From assembly GCF_040054535.1 (NCBI RefSeq), contig NC_090796.1, positions 12,489,501 to 12,553,500 of the forward strand: a stretch of 64,000 nucleotides of DNA. Reading direction: 5' to 3'. The notes below the pieces were generated by a model that was not told the DNA's origin, did not search any database, and was given only the letters and a program-made list of their open reading frames with translations. The translations under genes were made by a program, and so were the position numbers. Of the stretch, positions 53,886 to 64,000 are shown in pieces; the stretch's first letter is position 1, and each line of letters begins with the position of its first letter. This DNA comes from Antennarius striatus. Taxonomy: Eukaryota; Chordata; Actinopteri; Lophiiformes; Antennariidae.

Positions 53886-56800
53886 CCTGAGGAAGGGTCA
53901 TGTCCCAATCTGGAAAAGTCCTTCATTTGTATGTGGAAGTGAGGTCTGCTCCAGATCAGAAGGGAGGAAAAACCGCATTTGAAGAAAACAAAGAAGGTAT
54001 TCCTCAGGGGCATTCAGTTCAGGATGGTCCTGCTGAGCTTCTGTCTCAGTTAGCAAGCCAGACGACCTGCCAGACCGTCGCCAAGGCTGCCACAGCACAC
54101 CATCTGGTTTCAGACTGCACACACAGCCAGTCTCCTTCTAGGAACACTGTTAGCTTTCAGCTCCAACAAGCAGGCAGCTTCCCTACAGTCCCCAAGCATT
54201 GGAGTGCATCCTGTGATGAAGTGCCTGCTATCCACACTCCACCAATGACTTCTTTGGGAAAAGCCACTCTTCCTCATACACCTCCCAACTGCCGGAGGTT
54301 TAACAAGGAAGAGGTGAGGGATAGTAAGCGGTCTGTGGTCACCTTCAGTTACATTGAGAAGTCTAATGTTAAGACTGTTGACAGCCCACACCACTCTGTG
54401 TGCAAAAGAGGGACCAGAGAGGACAGATCTACCCCCTCTCACTTTTACAAAAGGCTCAGTGACCCAATTTGGTTTGGGAGTCCAGATTCATCGTGCAGCT
54501 CGAGTCCTAAGATGACTTTCCCATCTCCAGGAAGTCAAAAACAGATGTTCTCTACAAACCTTTGCCAACAAACCATGGACCCCATTGGCAGGGCAGCTAC
54601 CCAAAGGGCTGTGGAGGAGTTCGGCTCTCCTTTACTGAGGATTAAACTAGCCCATGCACTGGAGCAGACCTCATCCTCATCCTATAACCGACAGCCACGT
54701 TGTCAGTCATGGGCTGGATCACCTGTTCAACGTCATCAAAGCATCAGCATAAACTCCAAACACCACACTGCAGACCGGAGCCCAGCTGTTTGTGGGCTGC
54801 GTCAGAGCCCAGCATCAGATCAGAAAAGCTACCACCCTAAAAAGTCTCCTCTCTCAATGTCCAGTGTTGAGTCCCAGACCCCTCTTCACAGAGAAGATGG
54901 CAGAGCTCTGGCAGGCAGTCCATGCACCAAAAGATATATTCACAGCACTAGTAAAAGGAGTACTTCATCCCAAGGAGTGATCCTCCAACTTGGCAATAAT
55001 ATAATTGAGGGCTTGAACCAGTTAAGCGACAGTAAATCCTCCTCTCCAGCTCATAGCTCTGGAGTTACCTGCAGGGTAGCAGAGGAGGCTACCAAAGTAT
55101 CTTCTACTCCTACAGAAGGGAGGGGGTCCTCATTGCACAATGCTTTAGGTCAGCCTGCATGTGATGCAAACTCTGGTGAGTTTCACACTTCTACTTCAAA
55201 TGCACAACAGTCTAAGCAAACACTGAAGATGAATATCCCTTTAAATGACCACCACACACCAGCAACTGACAATACAGATTGTCACCAGCCTGAAAAGCCT
55301 ATCCTACAAATACAGTCACTTCAAAGAAACTCCCATAATAATTCTGGAACACAGAAGGACTGGCTTCAAAAATCCCAGCACCAGGCCTCAATTTTATCAT
55401 CATCTCAAAATTCCCCTGCCATTCCTTCACGTATTATTCGTCCCTCTCATCCTCCCACCGAGCTGAGCTCTCCCATGAGGGACCCCAGGCTATTCCAAAC
55501 AGAACTCCGAGCACCGGATACCCCAACTCTACATCGCCGTCAACTCCCACAATACACCAGAGATTCGTGGTCCCCAAGCCTTGACAAAAGGGGAGACCCA
55601 AGTTTGTTTGAGAAAGGCGACTGCACAGAACTTGCTCGCAGGCTTTATATCAATCAGAGTGTTGAAAAGGCACCAGTGAGCTGGACATCCATGCAGCAAT
55701 GGGGAAATCAGGTAGAGAACAGTCCAAGACCAGGTACTGAGCCTGGATTTGGGTCTGTCAATGACCAAACCCCTGACTGTCAACCCAATCGCCATCGCAG
55801 ATCCCTCAGTCCTACAGCTCAGCAGAAACGGGCAGAACAGAGAAGGAGAGAGATCCTGCTTCTGGGACCAGTGATTCTGGACTCTCCAGAGGAAGATGGT
55901 AGTGATGAGGAAGAACAAGGAAATAACATGGAGGACTGTCGGGGTGGGCAGCAGCCCCATCCCCAGGTTGGAGATCAGAGCGGAGCAACAGGAGGGTCAT
56001 CTTCAAGGAGCTCCAGTGGGGTGACGGGCAGCTTGGGGGACAGGGATTGTGTGTCCCCAGAGTCCAGTCAGTCCAGTCACCAAAGCAATGAGACCGGGGT
56101 TGCCACCTCAGGAATACAGGTGGGCAGTGCCATAACTCTAACACCGTACAAGTTATTCTTGATATCATCATGTATTTAGATACTTATGAATTTTTGGTTG
56201 GATATAATTCAGCCACTCAGGGATATAAGAGTAATATTTTAAGGGAGAAAGTTGTTTCAAGTTAACCTAAGTAGAAGTAGAAGCAAACAGCTGTGGTAGG
56301 GCTCTCACAACTGCTAAACTCGATCTAGCAACACCTTTATTAAGTATTTGTGGTAATGGAGTTACCCTCCTACTGACTCAAGTTCAATGCGTAAGATGTA
56401 GGATGCCTGACTACCCCTTTCATGGTTCACTGCAGAGTTTGCCTCTATATTGTCTTTGCATCTTGTAGACGGACAGTGGCAGTGCAGCGCCCGTGCCCTC
56501 GCTTCATTGTCAGAGGATCGCTCGTGCCAAGTGGGAGTTTTTATTTGGGACCCCTGCTGAGGAGGCCGGTGGTAAGATGGAGAAATGTGAGAGCATATCC
56601 TACTTAAATTTATATACATACTGCACTTTAAAGTTATTCCTTTGTATAAGGTATTTACACATTTCCTATCCATAATTTTGTGTAACAATATTTTATCAAT
56701 GGGACATGAAGGAGGTGATTTGTCTTTATTTCATTAGTGGCAACATATTCAGGTGTAATATGTATTTCTGTACCCTTAATAGAGCTGCAGTAGATATCAT

Positions 56801-59800
56801 CTGGCAGCTTGATGTATGCATCTTCCTCCTCAGCACCCCCAGAATCCATTGTGCTCATTTTTAGGGGAGAAAAGTCCAGAGATTTTCAGAAACCAAATTA
56901 AACATTGATTTTAGACCCTTTGTAGGAAACACTTCACACAGTTCATCTCCGATTTATAATTTTTAACCAGTTTACCAACAGGCTTCCAGCTTCATCAAGT
57001 TTATCTGATTTTATAAACCTTTGATAACATAGAGAGGAATGTTTTCTCTGCACCTGCAGCTTCTCTGGAAACCTCCACAGCTCCTCCCAGTGGTAACTCC
57101 AGTGAGTCTCCCACACCAACTCCTCCTTCCTCTCTACCTCTGCTTTCTGCCAGTCATGAGGTGCATCATGTGGAGGTAGAACTGGTGACCCCACCCCCAG
57201 CCATTGTCGGGACTTCCCCCAAAACTGGCATTATTCGTCGTACTCTAAAATACTCAGAAACCGACCTGGACGCTGTTCCATTGCGCTGCTACCGTGAGAC
57301 GGACATAGACGAGGTGCTCCTGGCAGAACAGGATGATGCAGACTCTGCGTTTGGGAGTAACCGCAGCGTGCAGGGCACTTCAGGGACAGGCAGCAGTCCA
57401 CTGGGGTGTCTGGCCTATGGGAGGACAGATAGGGCGGTGGCACAGGAGATGAGGGAGGGAAGGGAGGATGAGCAAGATGAAGATGAGGATGAAGAGGAAG
57501 AGATGGTGAGCTGGGCGAGTGTGAGGATGCAAGGAGATAACAGGAAACAGCAGTACGCAGCAGAGGATGAGCCAGAGGTGTTCGGTCACCTTCTGAAGAG
57601 GTAAACATCAATACATGAAACGTAGACAAGCAAACACACACATTCATAGTCACACACGCAACTGCGAATACACACACATGTTCGTAGGCATGTAAGGGGA
57701 GGCAGGATTTTACTCTGACCTAAAATTTGTTCTGATTTTTGATCTCATAACCTATTTTTCAAGTAGACCAGAAATGAGTTTGGGTTCATGAAAGTTTCTC
57801 AACTCTAATGGTCCAGTTATAACTTGGCATAGACAGACTCTGTTAAAGTACTTTTTATTTTTACTTTCCTGCAAAACCAAAGTTTGTTTTGGTTTTATCC
57901 TGTTATGGAGCTACACCCTAAGAAAAACCATCAGCTGTGAAATAATGTTCTCAGGTAGGTTGTCATGGTAAAGGAGTCATATCACGAGTCTAAAACTATT
58001 CGAGACAATTGATTTTAGGTCCAATTACATAATGAGGAAACTGAGCTGTCTTGAGAGATGTCTGTGTGCTGTCAGTGCTGTCTTGTTTATCGATGTTTCC
58101 TTGATAAAAATAGATGGAATCTTTTTAAATGGGACACTGCAGTGTTTCTAAAACCCCTCTTTCTGTTTAGACCAATGGAAACATTTTTTGACAACCACCA
58201 CCCAGCCCTGAAATCCCCCATCTTGGTGTCTGGTCCTCGTTGTGCTGCAGAAGACACCTTTAGCCGCCACTTTGAAAGCATCATGGAGTCTCACCGAGCC
58301 AAAGGAACGTCGTACAACAGCCTAGACAGCGAGGAGCTGCTGACGTCTAGCACCCAAACAATCCTGACCTTTGATCTGCCCACGCTAACCCCTGCTATCC
58401 ATGCTCCTGTTTGCCAGAGCGCTAGGCAGATCGTCCAGCTTAGCTTTGCCCCGCTGGCACACGATGAGCGGCCCAGTCTGTCTGATTCTATCTTTACCGT
58501 GACTGGGGACTCGGACGCCACTCGAGCCCCATCCAGCGAGAGGCTAAGCAGCGGTTCAGATGATACGCCCCCTAGAGGACGAGAGTGTACGCAGCTGGGG
58601 AGCAGCTGGTACAGCAACCTTTCCTTCTCTTTACCAAGGTGAGTTAGTACCGCGGTTGGTGTTACGGTGCAATAGGCTCACAGATATGATATTAAGAACT
58701 TAGAGGCATATCATCAACTCACGATTATCATGGTGGTTGTTTGTATCTCCAATGGTTTCTTGTTTACACTTCCCCCATACAGAACAACATGAGCTTTTGT
58801 TCAGTTGGTTCAATATTCACTCACATGTTAACTGCCGGAATTACATTAGAAATTATTTTGGTTAGGAGTGGGTCAAATAAATGAATTATATGCAGGTCCG
58901 GGAAACTTTTAATAAGACAATAGCAGTATAATCCTAATTCTCTTCAATAATCACAAAACATGCAGTTGCATAAGCTAAAGTCAACTCTAGTAAGACATGA
59001 AATGAAGCAGGTGTCATGTCAGCCTGTGAGCATATAAAAAAGAATGAGTTTTTTATGTCAGTTTGGAATTTTGAGTGACTCCTTTCAGGTCAGAACCACG
59101 TTAACGGACTGTTGTCACTGTCCAAATGAAAGAGGGTCTGTGTCATTCCCTTTGTGCAGAGCAGTGCTGCAGTGCTATTCTGGAGCTCAATAAGTATGAG
59201 TGAAGGTCGCTTGAAGGCTGCGTCTGATCCTGTGACAGGTGGAGAGTGTGTGATAGAGGCAGATGGCTACTGCAGCAGCAACACTCACCTTGACTACCAG
59301 AGACTTCACTTTAGCTCTCAACACAATCCCACCAACAGATGACTTCATTTTATGTTCAGAATCCATTGCTCTCATTGTTGTGTACATTAAGAATTATAAA
59401 TAAGACGGCAGTATCTTTAAGGATATTTCCAATGTGATTGAGAGATTGTTTTAAACTTACCCTGAGAGAGCACTGCAGAGGTTGGGACTGCATCAGGTCA
59501 CTTTGTTGCTCTGACCACTAGGTGGCAGGAGAGGACAACGATCATAATGTAAGCCTTTAATATTATGATGTATGCGTGCGCGTGTGTGTATGTGTGCGTG
59601 TGTGATCAAGACAAAATCATCAAAACAGAACTCCACGAGAAGTTAACAACAGCAGCTTCACTTGTGCTTCCTTTTTTTTTTTTTTTTAATAAAATGAGTT
59701 TTAAGATATTTTTAACTCAACTTCCTGTTCAGGTGATAATAAAATCACTCAGGTATATATTTGCAGCACTGACTCTATTGTAGTTCTGTAACCAACCCAA

Positions 59801-62800
59801 CTCTGGCATCTGTGGAATTCAGAACAAATATTCCTGAAGGCTCCTCCACATTTTGATAAAAAATGGAATTCCCCCCCACCTATTCATAGCTTCCTTCAGC
59901 CTTTTTCAGATGGTCCGCACCACCAGACAGTGGTTTATTGTGCAAAGCTGCCCAGTGGACTGTGAAGGGGTTCGGTCATGAGGTGGTGGAGCCCTAAACT
60001 AGACTGCTGCTTTATCTTGGGATTATGAGCACTGCTGCAGACCTTGATGAAGAATATGCTGTAAACGTGCTATACAATAGTCGACAAAAGACAACAAGTT
60101 TCTTTACTCTTGCCAGTCATGTTTGTAGAGGAAACATTTTGAAGGCACACACCCAAAGCATATTGCAGTGAGTATAAACACGATACCTTATATGTTTGTT
60201 TTCTTTGTAGGTGTGTTAAAATTCAGACCACAATTAAGGTAGTGTGGGATTTGTAACAGGGATGTTCTCAGTCTGTGTGGTTGGAATTGAAGAGAAAGAC
60301 AGAGTGAGGAATGAGTGGTGGGGTAGAAAGCCAGGTTTCCAGCCATGCTTCCAACCCAAGGTCAGCAAGGGACAGTGAGAGTTTACACAGTGGTGGGGGG
60401 CAGAAAAAACAGCAAACAGCCTCAGAGGGGGAAAGATAGAGAAGGAGCGGCGATGCAGTACAACCAGCGCTTTTGCTTTTGGGGAAGGAATCTTGCTGTG
60501 AGGATCGAATGACAGCAAACACAGAGGGAGAGTGAGAAAGTAGAAAACTGAAAGAAGGAACCAATGAAGTCTCAGTCAGACTCAGAGCGAAGGAATGTCT
60601 GCAGGCCTCCCGGGAGAGACTACAGGTGTTGTTCTGCCTTAGCTCATGCTCTCTGGACTGGACGGCGATGCGTTCATATCATGTGTCCAGGATGAGAGGA
60701 GGGGTCAGTCAAGCGAACAGTCTGGGTGTCGCTCATGGGACGGCAATGAGGACATACTCTGTCTTCTGCTGTCACAGTTCATCCACAGTGGAGGAGGAGA
60801 GGTATTTGTCGAGGCGGTCTTCCCACAGGTATGTTCCAACAAATACATCACAAGATTTGTGTACTATTATGGGCCACAAACCAAAAGTCTAACACTGTAT
60901 ACTTTTTTCTGCAATGCTTGATGTAGAGCAGGTCTTTTTTGAGAAAACTGTGACACTGCATACCCAAAGTCCTCAGAGGAGCTTTGTGACATTGCCGTGA
61001 CTCTACTGCTTCAGTTGGATAAACTGCACTGAAATTTGGTATGGATATTCATGGCCCCTAAACGATGAATGCTAAAACCGGCCTATCATCATGTCTTTAT
61101 TATGTACAGACCCCACCAGGCCTCATCTAATGCCATCATCAAGTCAAAAAACTAAATGCTTGCAAAACTATAAAACTGCCATACCAGGATTCATACTAGC
61201 ATGAATTTTCGTGCTAACATGCTTGACCAAGATGATGGTAAAAAGTATATGTTTGTGAAGGTATTCTTTAGCATCTGAATGTGATATGCACAAGCTTGTC
61301 GTTTACATGTGGGTGCAACTCTGAAAGGTTTCTTGATGTGCTGATTCTTTGTTAAAGCGAAACTGGTTGTGAGAACACTGGAGTAGTGTCTTTTTTGAAG
61401 ATCATTAATAGGTGTTCTTTGGATACTTCAGGTTTACGACAGTCATTTGTCAAAAAGGTTTACTAAAAAATACTCTAAGGAACACCTTAGGATTCCTGTA
61501 TTTTTTTTAAAATGACCAACATGCAGGAACTTATACACGTCTTCATTATGGCTTGTAGTCCATTCACACTTCTGAGCAATTTTTTGCTATTGATCCAAGC
61601 AGGATGATGGATCCCTGTAATCGTATAGGCGTACTGGTCAAAGAAATAGGAGGATGCATGTATTGTTTACTTTTTCAGTGACCTTTTGAGACCCACGTAG
61701 GCCTTGATAAGAGGGATGATTACCTGGCTATGTCGGTGTGACCTCCTGGGTCAAAGAGTACAAAATGTATCACTACACCCTTCAACTATTAATCCTTCAT
61801 GGGATACCATCTTTCTCATGCTGTAAAACATCCCTGATTACCTTCTGCCCACACCAACTGGTTTACACGAGATGATTTAGTGCCTGGTCCATCTAACACA
61901 GATGCATCTTCTGTGATTAAATGTGAGCATTTACTTTCTTGGGCATTAGATCGGGCTGCCTGTGGACTTCCATGACAGAAGCACAAGATTCAGAGAGTAC
62001 TTTGTGAAATTACCCCTTGCAGCTTTCTTAAGAAGAGTGCATCATTAATTACTGTTTTCTCTGGTGTGATTTTGTTTGACTCATTGACAGCACACAAATG
62101 TGATGTGGGAATCTAGGCCTTGGGACTTTGTTGACTTGTTCCTCAAACTGAGAAATCTAAATGAGAGCTCCACTTGTTCAGGAAGTGTTTCTGCCTTTCT
62201 GTATTAAACTCTCAGCTGTTGGGCTGTTTTCTCTGGCCGGCTGGCGTGGCTAGAGTTGTCACAATTGCTCTTGACAGCAGTGACAAATGTCAGCATGAGG
62301 TGGAATTCTGAGTAACTGAACCCAGCTACCTCGTTTCATCCATATTTCAACAAAAATAGAAAAATAGTTCTCTTGCAGCGCAGTGTGACATAACATACTT
62401 AAATTATTATCGCAGAATAATTCAGACCTATTCCGTCTTGCACTTGTGAACTGGCTAATGCTTTGAAGAAGCTTAATTAGGAAGTGATAACAAGGAAGTG
62501 CAAAAGTCAGCAAAGTGACACTTTGAATGTAATTATTAAAGTTTAGAATCACACCAAATGTTGCCTTTTTATATGAAATAATTTGCATATGTTCTACTAA
62601 ATTCATTTAAGTAGAATATCGGTTTTATTTCAGCTCTATAGCGTTATTATATCCTCCATGTCTACGTCCATATTTTGAAACTATGTTTTTCTATCTAATC
62701 ACTTTTCATCACACACGTTTTTTAATTCGAAATATATTTCTGCTTGCTTTAAATTCCATCCTCTTGATCAGCTTGATGTTTTAATCTCTCTCTCATTAGT

Positions 62801-63314
62801 ATTCTTGTCACACTGCAGGACACCACAACTAGAAACTAATTACAGACCAGTGCTGCACAGATCACATATATTATTAGCATTATTTATTCATACTATTAAG
62901 TAACTGATAAACTGCAGTCGCTTGTGTATTATCACCATCATTTTTTTTTCTGCTTTGCCCCTTTCCTTTTCATTTATTTATAGTAGTGACTTACAGGTTC
63001 CTCTCCTCCAGTGCTGGATCCCTTTCACCCCGACTATTAGTTTTGCCACGTCTTGCTCTTTTAAGTTCATTTCCACTTTGTCTATTTTTATCCACCTTTC
63101 AACCTGTGACCCGACTCAGCCGTGAGAAGGCCCGTCTGGCAACGGATTCCGAGGTGGACCAGGACCTCAGTGACAGGCTGGGTCTGGGCAGCAGCGATAC
63201 CCTCACAAATGGCAGTCACCGAGCCGATGTGGCCGCCGCCAAGCGCTTGGCCAAGCGACTTTTCAATTTGGATGGCTTCAGGAAGTCCGATGTGGCCCGC
63301 CACCTCAGTAAGAA
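53886..63314 (+). CDS. psd: PSD/EFA6A: PH and Sec7 domain Arf6 guanine-nucleotide exchange factor, 3' end outside window
   Basis: Activates Arf6 at the plasma membrane through its Sec7 domain; EFA6A is neuron-enriched in mammals. Exons: 53886-56119 (ATG at 53,900), 56469-56571, 57060-57600, 58171-58638, 63120-63314. All junctions are GT-AG and in phase (phases 0, 1, 2, 2, 2), giving about 1,175 codons before the window ends the gene. Exon 1 of the CDS encodes 740 mostly Ser/Pro/Gln-rich residues, including [14 protein letters not shown] and an Arg-rich plus acidic block ([20 protein letters not shown]). Later family hallmarks: [53 protein letters not shown], and the start of Sec7 with [21 protein letters not shown]. 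The catalytic Sec7 core, PH domain and coiled coil lie beyond the edge. Human PSD matches best among PSD1-4. The N-terminal exon is much longer than the corresponding human part. Confidence 0.92.
59515..59528 (+). promoter_or_regulatory. CTCF consensus site in psd intron
   Basis: CCACTAGGTGGCAG is a full match to the vertebrate CTCF core. It lies in the 4.5-kb psd intron, about 1.1 kb before the candidate internal first exon. Confidence 0.5.
60668..60828 (+). CDS. psd: candidate alternative first exon of a short psd isoform
   Basis: Within the 4.5-kb intron, an ATG at 60,668 opens a frame to a donor CACAG|GTATGT at 60,828. It exits in phase 2, exactly what the Sec7 exon at 63,120 accepts. 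The 54-residue peptide is Ser/Arg-rich (ends [12 protein letters not shown]) and I do not recognise it. The upstream 400 bp is GA-rich and could be a leader. Other PSD family members use internal promoters that give short Sec7-PH isoforms, so the position is sensible. No acceptor of the same quality was noted upstream, favouring a first exon over a cassette exon. A competing frame through the same segment (ATG at 60,646) exits in phase 0 and would not join. Confidence 0.3.
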
Positions 63315-63444
63315 GTAAGTTCATGTGTGCATACTGGAGCAACTCAACTCTACACTCATCTTCACAGAAGCATGATAGATTTCTGGGTATAGTTTTTAAG
63401 TGTATGTAATTCTTTGCCCAAACATATTTTGTAATATGGTTTCA

Positions 63445-63508
63445 AGTTTTAACCACTTAAGTTAGAAAATCTATTTAGTTTTAACCATTTTAGTTAGAAA
63501 ATCCATTC
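63445..63508. repeat. 32-bp tandem duplication
   Basis: Two adjacent copies of a 32-bp AT-rich unit (starting AGTTTTAACCA) differ at four positions, just downstream of the last psd exon in the window. Confidence 0.75.
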
Positions 63509-63744
63509 ATCAGCTTTAAAAAGTTGCACAAAATTATATTTTTGTAATTTTAGGAAATGTGCTGCTGCAGCAATGTGCAGGAGCACAATGTGTAGCCACG
63601 GCATGAATTAGCCAGAACAGTTTGCATGTTAAAGTAGGTGTCAGAATAACTGGAAAAATTACTTCTTGTGAAATTTGGAGCCTCCGTAAAAATGTTTGCA
63701 TATATATTGTCTGTGTAGGTTCTCAGTTATCCAGGTCATGGTTA

Positions 63745-63890
63745 TCCAAAGCTGTTTAAATCAATCCACTTGAATTTTAGAAACTTTCTTCAGTTTCACC
63801 TTGAGAACTGAAGAAGGCTCTTGGATAAGAGTCAAAATGCTGTCAAAAAACTTTCTTAAAGTCCAGTGGATTGATTTAAACAGCTTTGGA
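63745..63890. repeat. 26-bp perfect inverted repeat bounding a 94-bp core (MITE-like)
   Basis: The arm starting TCCAAAGCTGTTTAAATC at 63,745-63,770 is repeated as an exact reverse complement at 63,865-63,890. The core contains TTCTTCAGTTT and CTGAAGAAGGCTCTTGGATA, phrases I associate with a dispersed teleost repeat. No target-site duplication was confirmed. Confidence 0.75.
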
Positions 63891-64000
63891 TGCACATGAA
63901 TTGTTGACTTGTTGAATTGTTGTTAGAAATCTTTATGGAGTGTTTATCGCTGTTCTGTTCACATTTGATTTGCAGCAGGATATGTAGTTGTTAGCTGCTG

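Noticed and set aside
59154..59342. 62-codon open frame in the large psd intron
   Set aside because: The flanking psd exons already join in phase, and the segment has no donor at its end; it closes with a stop.

Overview
The window reads as vertebrate nuclear DNA, almost certainly from a teleost fish. It has intron-containing genes with short introns, abundant (CA/GT)n and tetranucleotide microsatellites, and relics of fish-type Tc1 and non-LTR elements. It also holds an ELOVL6-like gene of the kind annotated in fish. There is no operon structure, ribosome-binding site or CRISPR array. Four genes were reconstructed exon by exon from splice signals, reading phase and remembered vertebrate relatives; no database search was possible.

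Layout. Positions 1-7,250 hold fragments of an unrecognised minus-strand gene: a probable coding exon at 164-329, a weaker phase-compatible exon at 2,010-2,088, and a CpG-rich putative first exon and promoter near 7,004-7,200. Positions 7,250-12,100 are intergenic with a Tc1/mariner relic and a LINE reverse-transcriptase fragment. A complete nine-exon methionine adenosyltransferase gene (mat1a-like, 395 aa) lies on the plus strand at 12,358-14,856. Convergent with it, a complete seven-coding-exon tmem150a gene (272 aa) runs on the minus strand from 27,629 to 16,791, with a probable non-coding first exon near 28,412-28,720. A complete four-exon elovl6-like gene (266 aa) runs on the minus strand from 38,324 to 34,395. 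Divergent from it, psd (EFA6A, an Arf6 exchange factor) begins with a GC/GA-rich first exon near 41,569 and a 12.3-kb intron. It continues through a 2.2-kb coding exon (53,886-56,119) and four more exons, and leaves the window just inside the Sec7 domain.

The genes do not form a pathway: S-adenosylmethionine synthesis, PI4K/phosphoinositide regulation, long-chain fatty-acid elongation in the ER, and Arf6 activation at the plasma membrane. The grouping looks like conserved vertebrate linkage: MAT2A and TMEM150A are neighbours on human 2p11, and PSD and ELOVL3 are neighbours on human 10q24. I found no convincing new biological system. The points most worth a second look are splice sites built on dinucleotide repeats (mat intron 7, tmem150a intron 2), a candidate internal promoter and first exon of psd just upstream of the Sec7 exon, the long N-terminal psd exon, several perfect inverted repeats, and the unrecognised left-end gene.
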